A DNA stretch of 64,000 nt from Tetradesmus obliquus. Its lineage: Eukaryota > Chlorophyta > Chlorophyceae > Sphaeropleales > Scenedesmaceae. Positions within the stretch are counted from its first letter, which is position 1, and each line of letters starts with the position of its first letter. The notes under the pieces are model-generated. The model saw nothing but the letters and a program-made list of their open reading frames with translations, did no database searches and had not been told where the DNA came from. Of this stretch, positions 20,883-35,200 are shown piece by piece. The position numbers were made by a program, and so were the translations under genes. Where the stretch lies: assembly GCA_030272155.1 (NCBI GenBank), contig CP126202.1, forward strand, positions 2,931,001-2,995,000. The letters run 5' to 3'.

Positions 20883-23800
20883 GTCCAAACAACAGCGGCA
20901 GCAAAAGCGGCAACCAGCAACAGCAACACCAGCAAGGTGGATTGAACCCTGGCAACTTCCTTGTGCATGTGCTATGTGTGCCTTGTCTCACGTGTAAAAT
21001 CGTGTTGCCTTCGTTTTGCCTGCATGTACAGAACCGCCAACAAACTGCGTGTGCAATCGCTGACCATTCTTGTTCTTGCTTGCTTACATCACACTGCTTG
21101 CAAACACTATGGAGCAACGCACTCTCTCCTCCTTTTACATGGCGCCGATGGCGATAACGTGATGTTTCAAAGGAAGCAGTTGGCAGTCCAAAGTAGTTGT
21201 ATTGGCTGGGGTCAGTAGAGCAAGCAGCGGAGGCGTGTGGCAAACTGTGGAAAAGTTGCATCAGTGTTGTAGGACAGTACAGCGGTTGGACGTTGCTCTG
21301 AGAGATAGTTGTAGGGCGTGTGCAGCAGTTGTGCAGCCCGTACAGCAGCAGTAGACGTAGTAAAGCAATATGTGGGCGGTTACACTTGTGACGTACTTTC
21401 CTGCAAGCCACCTTGAGTCCTGACGTGAGCAGCGTCCCCGAATCTAGGCATCTGGGCTGGTGCCGATCAACTTGAAAGTAACCTGCACATGCCATGTGAA
21501 ACACCAAGCCTGCATGCAGCAGTGTGAAACCCTCCTGACAGACAACAGCACCTCGTGCGCATTAGCACAAGGGCTAGCTGCACCATACACGAAAGAACGC
21601 ACAATGTTATGCATGTAACAAGTGCTGGAATCAATTCAGCATGCAGTGGCCTGTAGCTCCCACACCCTTGGTGATCAGGAAAGCATATGTGGAAATCCAA
21701 GCATGCCAGCAATGCAGCAGCATTGAAACCATCCAAAAGAAACTACAGACATGGCACACGATCTGGGCCATCAAAGAACGACAACGAGTTGCAAAACCAC
21801 ACACAAATTACACACCCTCGCATGCAGCTCAGTGCATGTGAGTCAAGCCAATAACAGAAACCTTAAGCACCAAAAAAATGCTGTGGGCAACAGCGGCTGG
21901 AAAAAGTTGATAAAAACCAAACGTTGAAAGTCCAGACGACAGTCCCACGCAGACCAGTGAGTCAGCCCGATCAAAGGCACGCCTTCAGACCCACGTGGGT
22001 CTGTGCACTGTGCACAGTGCTGGCTTGAACCCTGTAGCAAAGGCACGCTCAGTTCACCAGCAAGCAGCCAGCTCAGCAAAAAACAATCTGCTGTGCTGCC
22101 AGCCAGTATCACACTCACAGCAAAAAAAACAGCAGAATGGACTGTTGTGCATTGCAAGTACCGAGCAAGGGCGGTGTTGAAACCTCCGCTTGCTCATTTG
22201 CAGGACAGCAGCAATCAGCCACTGGACCGATTTGAAAAAAGGGATCTGACATAGTGCAAAAGTCGGTTCTAGCGCCCAGCAGCAAGTACGGAGCACAGTG
22301 TGGGTATCACCACATGCCTAGCATAATGGGATCAACACAAAGAGTGCCCCAAACCACCGAAGTGGCACAAGTGCACTGCCTACAGCTGGCACGCAGCGAT
22401 CACCTGAACGCCCATGCCTGGACAACTCATCACAGCATTTTGGCGCAAGCAGTCACTGGTTTGTCACAGCGACGATCCAGTCATTAGAGAAACCAGTCCC
22501 ATGCCGATTGAAGAAGACCTTCAGATTCAGTCAAGGTGACACACGCAAAACGAACACTAGACCAAATTCATCCCCTGCTGCAGGCGTAGCTGCCAAGTAA
22601 CATGTGATACTACAATATCATCAAAAATGAACAAGCTGAGTCAAACTGCTGACATTTCAACACAACATAGCCTCCCAGCAAGTAACAAAGCTGACAGGCA
22701 AGCTCAGATGCCTGGAGAGTCACTCATCAAGGAACAGTGCCAAGCAAATCCTTCACACAAAGCAACACCACGCACCGTGCATACTAGAAATGCACAATAT
22801 GCTGTGGAATACACCCAAGACAATGCCGCCAGACCCCCACTCCTTGCATACCTGCTGCAGCTGATTGGCCTATAGCAAATCTGCCTGAAACTACGCCAGG
22901 AAGTGTCACGCACGCACGCAAGCCCCAGCTCGCGGCAAAGCCAGATACGCCAGTTCCTGCTGATCACCAGGTAAGTCAACACAGAGGACTGCGACGTATT
23001 GCGCAACAAACCACCAAGCACATGCCATTCTGCATGTACTCAGTCGCCAAACAAACGCCCCTGCATGTGTGCCGCAGAAAGCCACGAACACACAGTGCGC
23101 AATGATAACAGATTGCAAGCCTTGGAGCCCTGCTGTCTGTGTTCAGCCACCATCCTTCAAGCTGCTGCTGCAAAGGCAAAGATGCCCACCCTCCACCTGC
23201 CAGCCAGCAAAGGGCACTTGTTGTCACAAGCTGCCGACCAAGCAGCCGACCATTTGCCTTATACACAGATGAACTGCTTTGAATCCACGGACCACAGTGG
23301 ACGCCGGAACATCTTTGACAATGATCTTCCTTGTCTCTGTGACATGTCCAGTCTAATTGCAAAGGCTGCACAAGACATTTGGCTGCACAGAGCAGCACGG
23401 TAAACGCAATCCTGCCCAAGCACATGCTTTGGGGGCAGAGTCATGCACACACGCGACAGTTGCAAAAATGGTCATCATACCCATCATCATACCATAACAG
23501 CAGATTGACTGCCAAACGAAGCAAGGCCCTGCAGCAACCTGGCATGAAAAATGCTTGTGCTTCCTGTGCTTGGATACAGAAGTGCACAAAAAGGAAAAAA
23601 AGCATGCAGCTACAGCCGGCATGTTGTGGAGGTGACATGCTAACAGCGCATGCTTCACAATATGCCAAGTGCAGCCTCGGTTGTTGAAACATGCTGTGCC
23701 TATTTTCATTGAACAGCATAGCCGTGCCGGAGCCATGCCCAAGGGGATTAGGCCTGGCGATTGCTGTATGCAATTAAACCAGGTTCGGCAGTTGCTGCTC

Positions 23801-24635
23801 AGCACTGCAGCTACTGCAGCACAGCCCGCCACTGCCTGTTGCTGCTCGCAACAGACAGCAGCACATGCTGCATGCAGCCAATGAATTGCAGCTGCAATGC
23901 AGCGCACGCCATGCTGCCGTCCTATGTGCTAGGTAAGCCGCTCATTTGCCAGCTTCATAGTGCATGTGCGCTCCGCAAACTCTGTTGCTGTCTGCAACAC
24001 ACTGCTGTCTGCAACGCGCTGCACAAAGAGAGGCTTTCCCGCTGTTGCACAACGCATGCCATGCAAAAACCACCGCTCCTGGGAAAGTACACGCATCCCT
24101 GGCTCGCCCCCAAAGTGCAAGCATCCTCAACATGCATATACCACACCCACCTATAAGTATCAGTGACCTAAACAGTGCACAGAAGCACACCCAAAGCATG
24201 CTCGTGAAGAACCACTCGCTGCGCCACTGCTTCAGCAGCATAGCAGAAACACTGCGCAACACGGCACATGCAAAGCAACCAGCAACATTTTCCTGCAAGC
24301 ACATCAGCATCTCCAGTGGAGCAGCAACACGCAAGCAGCACAATTCATCAGCCCTGGCTGCAGCAGCAACGTCACCATCACCCACATCCCCACACACAGA
24401 GCAGCAGCACAGGACCAGAACCAGCACAGCACGCGCTGGCATCAGCTTGCGCACCTGCACCACACAGCACACAGCATTGCCAAGTTGCCGTTACCTCATT
24501 GCACCAAAATAACTATCCAAGCACAAGCACATGCACAAACACTGATCCCGCAAACCTGCCAGTCGGCAGCGATAGCTGCTTCATATGCTATGCGCACAAA
24601 CAGCTCAAACATGGTCTTAACATTGACAAAGCTTG
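20096..24635. other. Non-coding interval (4.5 kb) downstream of membrane gene C
   Basis: Low-complexity frames occur on both strands around 20.3-21.2 kb (Ser/Ala/Gln-rich on +, hydrophobic on -), but they lack ATG starts and family motifs. A CAG run lies at 20835-20882. From 21.2 to 24.6 kb I see nothing coding. The 3' UTR of copy C must lie at the right end. Confidence 0.45.
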
Positions 24636-27600
24636 CTACTGCTGCTGCTGGAGCAGCTGCCGTTGCTGCCTCCGCGCCATAGCTGCGATAAACCGCCGCC
24701 TCATGTGCAGGTCAAAACCCCAACAGATGCCCACACTCATTCCTGCAGCTACCACCATGCGCGCAACAGCAGCCCACACCCCAAACACCTGCACAAACAC
24801 CCACGCCGTCAGCGCAGCATCAATGAGCGTGTACACCAGGTATGGCCGCAGCCGCATGTGCTGCAGGAAAGGCCGCAGCATGCCAGTCTGCAGCTCGCCC
24901 CGGCTGGCCCAGTAGGCACGGTATGCTCTGTTGGGCAGCAGTAGTGCCGGGCTGCCTTGTGACAGCGCTGGCAGGGACATCAGCAGAGTGATGAGGGCCA
25001 TGCATGGCGCGATCAGCAGCAGCCACGTCTCGCGGTGCCTGCAGCAGCATGACGAGCGCAAGCAGGTGCAGCAGAGGAACCTGTCGGAAGTACTCCAGAA
25101 ACAGATTGACCAGAGGGTTGCCCAAGCATTGACTAGGAGAGCAACCAGCACTTCCACAGGAAGCAGAAATTGCATAGCAGGGATTGCAGGAAAGAACTAG
25201 CAAATCACGGATATTCAACAAGCTCTTAACCACACGAGCATGCATGCGATGATGAAGTTAGCAGACACAAGCAGAGGCCCAGCAAGCGCTTCTCCCAGCC
25301 TCGCAGGACCGCACACAAGTGCTGCATCCACCGCTGCAACACCACGCACCTGAGGAACTGCCGCCTGAAGCCGAGCACCAGTGGGGCATGTGGCAGCACC
25401 TTGACCAAGATGATGCAGAAGTAGAACAGTGCCGATGGCTCCTGCAGCAGCCTCCTTAGAACCACTGCAAGGTACAGCAGGCCAAACAGTGCTGCACCAT
25501 AGTCCAGGTGCAGCAGGCTGGCGTGCTTCCAGGACACGTAGCTGCGGCAGGCGGCAGGGAGCAGAGCGGCAAGGACAGGCACAGGAGGAAACGCGAGAAG
25601 ATCAGCAGGTTGCAGAACAGGATGGAACAGGATGTGACAGGATCAGGTGGTGCCACACGCTGTTGTGGAGTTTCCAGGAGAGGGGAGGTGCCTGCATGCC
25701 GCTTAACGCAGCACAAGCAGCGGGGTTTGCATGCCGGGCCAATCAACATGCCCAACGCCAGGGATATGCAGAAAAGTGCACTGCACGATCGTAGCAACTT
25801 GCAGGAATGTGCACACCCAGTGCCGCGGCAACATGCAAGCAAGCACACTATCAGTAGCACAGCAACTTGCAGGAGCGTGCGCTGTCAGTGTCGCAGCAAC
25901 TTGAAGGAAAGCAACTATTAGTAGCGCAGCAACTTGCAGGAGCATGCTTGTGAACAGCAACACGTGCCCAATTGACTGCTGACCTCTGCTCTGCTGCTCC
26001 CTCAAACTGCACCAGTGGTGAGTACCAGGGCACGCCAGCAGCCGGTGCAGCAGCCACAGCTTTGCTGTTGTCGAGGCCTGCACCTGCACCCCGCGCTGCT
26101 GCAGCGGCCGCAGATCCTGCAGGCTTCTCACAGGCGGCTCCTTGCGCAGTGTCACCTGTTTTCGACTGTGATTTGCCTGCTTGTGGGGCGTCCGCTGTTG
26201 CTGCAGGGGTTTCGTCTGCTGCAGCTGCAGCAGCAGCTGCCTTGCTCTGTGCAGCTGTACCATCCTCGCTGGCTGCAGCCATGGGCTGGCTGTGGGCTGT
26301 GCCGCCGCCGCCGCTGCTGCTGCTGCAGCAGCTGCTGCGCTCACGCTGCTGCTTGCCAGCTGCATCTGCAACTGCAGAAGCCTCTGCTGCCAACACTGCT
26401 GCGGCTGGTGCTGCTGGTGGCACAACTGGCTCTTCCAGCTGCTGCTGCTGCTGTCGCCGCTCCACGGGATCTTGCGCTGCAGCTTTCCGCTGTTGCTCCT
26501 GCTGCTCTATATCCTCGTCCTGCACAGGCGCCGGTAACCGCAGCGGTGCTGGTGCGGCTGCCATGAGGTGATGCAGCCTGGCCAGCTGCTGCTGCTGCCA
26601 CTGCAGCAGCAGCTGAGGCGGCAGGCACATCAGCAGCAGCCGCAGCATGTTGTGCAGCCCTTGCGACGCCAGGAACGGCAGCAGCAGCGGGAACAGCACG
26701 GTATTGGCCAGCTGTGCAAGTGCAGCAGCAGGTGATGCTGCTTCCGCTGCCTCTGCTGCTGCTGTTGTGCCTTGTGCACTTGCACCTGCAGGCGTGATGA
26801 GCACGCCTGGTTCTGCTGCTGCTTCTGCTGCTGCTGATAGCTGCACGAGTGTGCAAACGTCATTAGCCATCTGATGGTAGTGCTGCCATGCTGCCTGTTC
26901 AACCGCCATGCTTGATCGAGCGAGCTCCGCAGCACTCTGCTGCTGCAGATCATACCCCCGCTGCTGCAACTGCATCTGCTGCGCTGCCTGCACCTCCTGC
27001 CGCATGGCTGGCAGCAGCAGCTGCTGCACCTCCTGCTGAGCGACAGCAGGCATCACCAGCAGCGGCACGTCAGCAACCACTAGGGCTGCTGCTTGTGCAT
27101 GTTGCACTGCTGGTCCGCTGCCACTGCTGCTGCTGCTGCTGCGGCCGCTGCCGGTGTCGTGTGCTGCCACCAGTAGCACCAGGTGCATGCAATCCAGCAA
27201 CCTGTCAGTCGGCGGACTTGGCAGCGTAACATGGAGGTTCATGGCGACAGCGCAAGTGCCATCACCGTTACCCCTGGCCGCTGCTGCTGCTTGCAGGTCT
27301 CCCAGCTGCCCCTGCTGCTGCAGCAGCTGCAGCAAGCTGGTCGGCTGCCGGTGCAGCAGCTGCATCTGCCTGCTGAGCACCAACACCTGCAGCTGGGCTT
27401 GCGCAAGCGGCATGGGCAGCGCTTGGGTAGCAAGCATCTGTCCTGCAGGTGCGGCTGCGCCTGACTGACTGCTGCTTGCAGGACAAGCTGCACTGCCTCC
27501 TGCTGCAGCTTCACTGTGTGATCTGTCTGCTGGTAAACTGGCAATCAACGTAGCCTCCAGCTGAAGCAACACTTCGTGCTGTGCCTCCAGCTGCTGCATG

Positions 27601-27806
27601 GGAAGCACAGCTACAAGATGCACTGCTTGCTGCTGCTGTGGCGTGTGTGCATGAGTTTTGAGCGCAGCTGGCTGCACAGCCAGGAGCTGAAGGCCGGAGA
27701 GCCATAAGCTGCTGACACCTTGGTCGATTGAGGATTGGCTAGGGCTGCTTTGGGGCGATGCAGCAGCACCCGCCCCGGGCTGCGGTGAATCACGTCGGTG
27801 AATCAT
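24636..27806 (-). CDS. Multi-pass membrane protein of the same tandem family, copy C
   Basis: Exons 27806-25984, 25541-25350 and 25038-24636 join in phase to about 805 residues. Intron 1 uses a GTCAGC donor where A and B have GTGAGT; intron 2 uses GTGCGT and an intact CTGCAG acceptor. The protein carries WLSGLQLLAVQPA, VLSRQMQLLHRQP, DVPLLVMPAVAQQEV, SQGLHNMLRLLLMCLP, then YVSWKHASLLHLDYG and the exon 3 membrane segments with LLPNRAYRAYW. The region between blocks is Ala/Gln/Glu-rich and poorly conserved. Five or six membrane spans are expected at the C-terminus. A 116-bp stretch of exon 3 (24813-24928) is identical to copy A but not to B. Function is unknown; membership of the family with A and B is certain. 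Confidence 0.8.
25793..25947 (-). repeat. Short tandem repeat in intron 1 of copy C
   Basis: A GCAACTTGCAGGAGC-type core recurs about five times with variable spacing between exon 1 and exon 2. On the + strand each core contains TTGCAG. It is an intronic minisatellite close to the exon 1 donor. Confidence 0.65.
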
Positions 27807-29707
27807 CCATGCAAGGCACCCCCGCAGCTATAAAAAGGGCATATTGCAGGCTATGATGTATTCTGAAACAGTGCAGGACTAAAATCGATGCAAGCCCAGG
27901 TTGTGTTGTCGACAAGATAGAGCGGGCTTTATGTATCTGACGCCATGCAATAATGGGACGCTAGCCAGCAGCCAACAGAATGAACTGCGGCGCTTTCAGG
28001 ACGGACTGACGTGCGCGCACGCCGCGGCAGCTGGCAGTGCCAAGGTTTAGCAGAGAAAAGTCGCAACCTTACACCACACTAGAACGATGGCAGCCACGTC
28101 TAATGTCAACAACACAGCAAATGTTCAATAAAACCTCTCGCAAGCTGCAGCTGCCGTCCATCCGGTGCAGCATGCCAGAGGTGACTACCTGCACATGCAT
28201 GCCTTTGGGTCCCCCCAAGGGTCCACCCCTGCTCCCCGTATCGTCGTCATGGTTTTATAGGATTACACCCGAAGAAAACGTTAATGCTGCAGACCTCAGC
28301 AATGCCCACGATCAATGGGCTACTCAAGCTTCAAACAGTCATCTAGTCTGTGCTGTGCGGTGTACTGCATGGATAGCATCCGCTATGGCACGCGACATAC
28401 TGCACGCTGCCGCAGCGGCTGGGTGATTGGGCCACAGCATACCATGCATGATTGATAGAGCACAACTGCAGTGCACTGGCATACCAAAGAGTGGGACGTT
28501 GTCAAGGTACTTCGGACCGCAAGAAGAGCACGTGCATGCGTGTAGACAGCCCGAGTCAACCATGCAAACCAGCACCTGCCAGGAGCAGTGCAGCGCTGCA
28601 CTTGTTGGACCAGCTGCAAATGACTAAAGTCCACAATCCATGCATCGCGCTTTCATCATCATCATGTTACCCATCAAGCCATAGCATCAACGCCATCAGC
28701 CCCGCGCCCCAATGAAGCGGCAACAGAAGGGAGCACTACACCATCATGTTTGCAAGCATTACGCGCCCCAATGGAGCGGATGAATGCATCGCGCTTTCTA
28801 GCAATATATATGTGTGTGTCAGGTGGTGACCATGAAACATGTGGCGAGGGGAAACACCGCAGCAGCAAATACCAAGAACCTGAAAATAATACCCCGCTCA
28901 CTGGCTGGTGACTATGGACTTGATTCAAATGAACGGGCAAGACCTACAAAATTTGTACAGCATCAATAGGCAACCACCACATGCCTTTAAATGTTCCCAA
29001 ACAAGCTCACATCTAAAATGCTGATCAATGCCACTTCACAGGCTGCTGAGAATCACGTAGTTGTATCAAGACAGGCCCGTCTTGTGCAAGGTGCGCCGCA
29101 TAAACATACATCTGCTCAGCACTAGCATGTCTATTGGCTGCTGCAGTATGCATCAGCACATGTTGTGCCTGACTGTGGCCACATGACAAGCTTTCTGTCC
29201 TGCATTTTGCCACGGAGCAAGCTGCAGCACTTTTAGGTTGCCACGGGGCAAGAGCTGTGCGTATGTGTGAGCTACTGCTACCAAAAAGACACTGAGGCTG
29301 CAAAGCATGCCATACAACGGCTGAAGGCTTCAAGCCCAAATCAGGCTTGCATTATGCCTGCTGTCTGCAGCAAGACCGGCTTTGGATTATGCACATGCAC
29401 CTTGACAATATCCACAAACCACATGGCATTTGCATAGCGCTTCTTCATATCTGCGCCGCTGGGTATGAAACAGCACAGCCTGCCTCACACTGCCGCTGAA
29501 AAACTTGCTGGTCACACAGCTGCATCAATGAATAGGCAGTGGCAGCTGGCTGCAGCTGCTCCCTGGCCCCACTAGGGGCTTCCCACCACTCCTCCACAAC
29601 ATGTGCAGCAAGCCCCGTGACCGACAAAGGTCCTAATCACCACCTGCTCATGCCTGGCACACAAGCAGCGTGACACCACCTGCGCCACTCCACACAGCAC
29701 CCACAGC
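27807..29707. other. Interval between membrane gene C and the TSP1-domain gene
   Basis: It holds the promoter side of copy C and the 3' UTR of the TSP1-domain gene. TGCATCGCGCTTTC (about 28640 and 28785) and GCGCCCCAATGAAGCGG (about 28704, variant 28771) each occur twice. No exon was found. Confidence 0.45.
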
Positions 29708-32197
29708 TTAGGGTGCATAATAACTTTCCACCTGGTTCTTCAGCTGCTCTTCATATTCCTGCATCAGGTACCGTGTGCGCCGCTTCCACACCACCCACGC
29801 TGCCCCCGCCACCACCAGCATACTGCCGACCATCACCACTGTAACTGCCGCCTGTCCACCGGTCATGGATCTATGCCTCGACAGCTGCGCAAGCAGCGAT
29901 TTGCTGGTGGTCAGGTTGCTGCTGAGGCTGCGCTGTGGCGCCAGCAGGTGCACCGCTACACAGAAGCCATTGATTGACTTGTAGTTCAGTGCGCAGGACG
30001 AGCAGTCGGCACCAGTGTAGCCTGTGGTACAGGAGCAGGAGCCCAGTGAGTTGAAGCACACGCCCCTGCTGTTGCAGGGCGCCTGGGAGCCGTTGACTGC
30101 CGGGCAGGAGAGGAAGGGCAGTGCGCAGTCCGCCTGGCAGCTGTTGGGGTTTGACCATGATGGCCGCTCGTTGACCTGCATGGACACAACAACGTACGAA
30201 TGTTGGTGCACAGCAGATTGCATGAAAGTGGCCAGCAAGGAACCCAGCGACTTGCTGTAGAGCAGTGCATCAGAAAGGTGCATCAGGATGCATCCTTCAC
30301 CCAACAACAGTCATTGTGCTAGTCAGTCAACCTGCCCGCGCTGACTCACCTGGCAGATGCCATCCCCACATGTGCCAGACCGCACCACTGACGCCACCTC
30401 GCGCACTGTCAGCTTGCTGCTGCTGCCAGGCACAGGCACAGGCATGTCCACCATGCGGTGCATTGCCAGCAGCACAATGCCGGTGTCAGGCCCGGTTGCT
30501 GTTGCTCCGGAGTGCATCACGACGCCGATCATCACACTGTTGCTGCTTGTGACTGGCACAGTCATGGCAGCATTGCCACTGCTGCGGCTTGCCTGCCCGC
30601 TGCCGGGTAGACGGTTGGTGGTGTTGCTGTTGCCTGCAACACCATTGACTAGCTGCTTGATGCCGCCCATACTGGCAGCCAAGATGCGTGCTGCCATGCC
30701 TTCCACTGCAAACAGGTTGCTGCTGCTGCTGCTGCTGCCCGCTGACCTGTTGGCCACCTGCAGCATGCTAGCCTGCAGCACTGGCAGGCCCAGCGCTTGC
30801 TGCTGCTCCTCTGCTGGCAGGGTGTCAAGCTGCACGGGCTGCTGGCCCTGCACTGGCTGCACAATGTTATTGCTGGCTGTGACGTGCCCTGCTGTGAGCG
30901 AGACAGGTACGGCAGCTGACATGTCTGCAACCTTGGTGCTGACAAAGGGTCCGCTCGCATCACTGCCATCGCTGCTGCTCTTAGTAGCAGGCTGCCAGCC
31001 GCTGTCAGCATCCAGCTGCTGTGGGAAGAAGCCGCCTGGCTTCACAGGTAACACCGCATTGGCCTGCACAGGTGTGCTGGCATTCGCAGCAGCTGCTGGC
31101 TGCGTCCCGGGAGGGCTGTATCCTGACAGCACCACTGACAGCCGCATCTTGTCAAACGGCCTCCCGCTGGCAGCAGCAATTGAAACTGCCACAGCGTCCT
31201 GGATTGCAGCACGCAGCTGCCTGTTTGCGTTGCTGTTGGGGATCAGGTACAGTGCCGCTGATGGTAACGTGGCCACAAGATCGGCCCGCAAGTCGCATGC
31301 ATTCTTGCCGTTGCAGACACCACACTCGTCGATGATGCTGGTACAGCACACGCCTTGCGCGTCCAGTGTGCCGGTGCAGCAAGCACCAAGTGCGTCTATT
31401 GCTTTGCCAGTGCCGTTGCACACGCCGCAGGCATCCACAATGCCACCATCGCAACAGATGCCCTTAGAATCCAATTGGGAGCCTGCAGGCACAAGCAGCA
31501 TACAAATTGAGTCGGTTGTTACACATGATATATAGAAGTACAGCGGAGGATGTTGATACATGTCATCAGCTGCCACCACGTTCGGCAGCAAGCACTGCAT
31601 CGAGAGAGCTAGCATGCTGTCAACAAAACAGCAACATCATACTGCTTGGCCTGCCACTTCAGGTGTTGCAGCCGGCCTCTCACCTCCACAGCAATTGCCA
31701 TCCACGCTGACAGCATAGCTTGAAGGGCAGTTCATCAGCGACTTCAGCAGCGGCGTAGGGTCTTTCAGCAGCCAGTCAGGTAGGCCTTGCCCAGGGCCTA
31801 GCTCCTGCATAAGGACATCCCAGCTGCTGTTCGCAAATGCAGCTGCTGCTGTGGGCACTGGCACTGCATTGACAGCGGGCGCAACCAGCACAGCACCCTG
31901 CGGCCGGGGTGAGGGGGGTGGCGGAGCATTGCCGCCACCCACCGCTGGCATTGAGCTGGTCGGAGAACTGCCTCCGCTGTTGCTGTTGACAACCCCAACA
32001 GCTGTAGCGCCAGCCCCATTCATCGAGTTGGTTGCCATGCCTGAATCGCCAGCGCTGCTTGCAGTGTTTGCACTGCTGCCACCTGCTCCCCCGAGAGCTG
32101 CTGGCAGAGCATTGCCCCCGCTGCTGGCCTGAGCTGTGTGGGCTGTCCATTCGTTGCTGTTTGGTGCCGCTGGTTTTGCGCTGTCTGGCGCTGCTGC

Positions 32198-32229
<32 letters not shown>

Positions 32230-35200
32230 AACCAGCGCCTGTGTCTGTGGCTACGCCTCCGCCGTTGTTGGTGTTGCTGATACCATCTGCATTGCTGGAG
32301 CCTGTGTTTCCCGCTGCTGCGTTAGCTTGTGATGCGACTGATGAGATGTCTGCTACTGATGGAGGCCCTGCTGCTGCGTTGCTGCTGGTGCTTGTGCCGC
32401 CACCAAGTGGGGTATCTTCTGTGATCGGTGTTGGCGGCACATTCGCTGCAGTGCAGTCTTCTGGCCCAGAGCACTCCATGTCTCCCAAGTCAGGCTTGGG
32501 GCCTGAGCACCAGATGTGAGGTACAACTGCGTTTGAGGTCATGTTGACACAATCAAACCTCCTTTGTTGCACGTACTGCAGGATGAGCAACAAGCAGCGG
32601 CACAACACGTGGCAGCGTCTTCAGTCAGATATGCACATCTCGCCAACGCACATATTGCAGGCATCAGCGGAAGGCAGCAACTTGCAATTCTTGCATCTGC
32701 TTCAGTTGCACCTGTAGCATGGACAGCGTGTTCTGTGCACCATCTAGCAGATGCAGTGTGAATGCACAACGCGAGGCAGTCGCTCACCCTGCCACATGGC
32801 TTGCTGGGATCCTCAGGCAGGCAGTCACCCAGCTCGCGCGTCCTCCAGTAGTACACGTGGCAAGGGTTCTGTGCGCACAGCTGCGTTGAGTTGTCATACG
32901 TGTCACGGTTGCAGTAGCTGTTGGCCACAGTCTTCTTGGTGCCTGCCTGCACACACGTGGCCGTGCGGTTTGCCACACCGCCTCCGCAGCCGAGTGTGTT
33001 ATTACAGACCCAATCTGAGTACGACCAGGTGTACGTTGGGCAGGGTGGCTGCACACAGGGCTGCCACAAGTCCTGCCACAAATCTGCAAGGCGCACACAG
33101 TCACATAGCCAAATAGGCAGTCGCATGTTGATCAGGGCCAGGTTGAGCAGTGCATGCTTGGTCAGCAAAGCCATGCGCCCAGCGCAGCAATGAGTGCTTT
33201 GGAGGTGGGTGACAGCTCCAGTGTGTTGATGAGGATACAGGCTGCTGATATCCCTGGGAAGGCTGAGCTCAACCTCGGCTAACAGCAAGGCAGCAGAAGC
33301 TCAGCACACACCTCCTGGAGCTGCATAGCAGCTGCTGAGAGATGCCAAATATCCCTCCTTTGAGACGCACATGGCGCTGCGGGTCCTGCTGCTGAAGCCG
33401 CAGGTGCTGTTGCAGGGGCCCCACTCCCCCAGCTGGAGAGTGAAGTTGGTGGGCAGGCTGGTCTGGCATGGCTGTGTCTGGCATGCCCTGCGCAGCAACA
33501 ACAGCAGCAGTAGTAGCAGGAAGTGTTGCTACTAGCACCCGGTGCTCGCAGCAACCATCAAACTAGAAACACAGGTTTATTTGAAACTATCAAAGCAAAA
33601 CCGAGGTGCTGCTTGCTTCATTTGGCGTGCGTGACTCAAAAGAAGCCGTTGCTAGTGGCAGCAATTATGTGCAATGCCTACCTCAGCGTGTGTGCCGCTG
33701 AGCCGCTCTTGCTGCCTACCTTTCACGGGCTGGAGCAGGCGGAGGGCAGGAGGATGTATCTGCCTCATTCCCATAGTTGTCCAGGCACTGCACGCGGCGC
33801 GTCTGCACACCGCCACCACACAGCTTGCTACAGTCGCCGTAGTCTCCAACCTTCCAGTTATAGGCTACCGTGGCCAGCGTTGTTGGCATGGCTTCTTTGA
33901 TGTTCGTGGTCCTGACAGATCCCCACGTGGCGGTTGGGAACACTAGGTTGGGGTCTCCCTGCAGTGTGATGGCAAGGAAGCTGCGCAACGAAGTGTCTCC
34001 TGCAAGCAGGGACGTGGAGCATGGCAGCCACAGCCCACTGCCTGCAATCGCCTGCGTAATGACGCTGGTGTTGCTGACAATGATGTCTGGCGAGGGTGCA
34101 AGGAAGGCGTTTACTGCTGCTGAGAAGGCAGCCTGCAGGATATCAGACCACGGCAGGCACAACAGCAGGGCAGTGTCAGAAGCCCAGCACTGCACAGCAC
34201 TGTACATTCTGTCTGATGCCTGATGTTCCTGCAAGCATGGCATGTTGTGCAATGTGTGCCAACAGGCATCAAAGCTGAGTAGATGCTCCTTCCTGCAAGC
34301 CTTTTGCAAGCTGAGTCAGAAACACATGCACCCACAGCACTGGACGCTGTCATGCACAGCTATGTCTTTGCTGTGTGTGGCAGCTGTGCTTCCTGCTGTT
34401 GGCAGAGCCACCAGCAAACCACAAGGCATCCTGCAGCTGCAACTGGCACGCCATTGGTGTACGGCTGCTGGAGCAGCTCACCTGCTCTGCTGGACCCAGG
34501 CCTGAGGGGTGGTTGTAGCCCTGCAGCACTGCTGTGAAGAAGACAGTAGGGTATCGACCCACAGGCGGGTACTCGTAAGCTGGCGGGTCCGGCACCACAG
34601 AGTCTTCCGGGTCGCCCTCGCTGCCAATGACATTGTCCGCGGCATCGTCGGTGTTCAACGGTGAGCTGCTGCTGGTGTTGAGACGCTGGTACAGCAGCCC
34701 TTGGGGACTGCCTGCAGGACCACTGAGCACGTGCTGGTCATACCATGGGTTGCGTGTTGCATTGACCCCGGCTGCGTTGGGCGAGGCAGCTCCAGCTGCA
34801 GCTTCTGGCAGCGCTGTTATGTCCATGGGAAGTGCAACTGGTGCCCCAAACGAGTTCAAGGCGCCAGCCTGGCCATCACTTGAGGTTCCTGTGCTGCTAG
34901 CACCATTGATCAGGCTCCAAATCCTTGACGCTTGCCTGCTGCTGCCACTTGTGCTGCCGCTGCTACCGAGCTGCTGCTTGGACTGCTCTGCACGCAGTCG
35001 ACTGCTGCTACGCCATGACTGCAAGCCTCCAACGACTTCAGGGGCTTCAGATTCAACTGCTTCTGTTGTGCTTTGCTGCAATTGACGCCGGCTTCCAAGA
35101 TGTACTATGGATGCTGCAGCTTGCGCTGCCTTTCCAGCCAATGTATTGTGGTGTGCTGCTGCCAAGCGTCTGGACAGTCGCTGTTGAGCAGCAGGCAGCA

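Noticed and set aside
20313-21157. Ser/Ala/Gln-rich frames on + and a hydrophobic frame on - (20300-20728)
   Set aside because: They lack an ATG at the start, are low complexity in every frame because of CAG-type repeats, and show no conserved motif. Neither strand is preferred.
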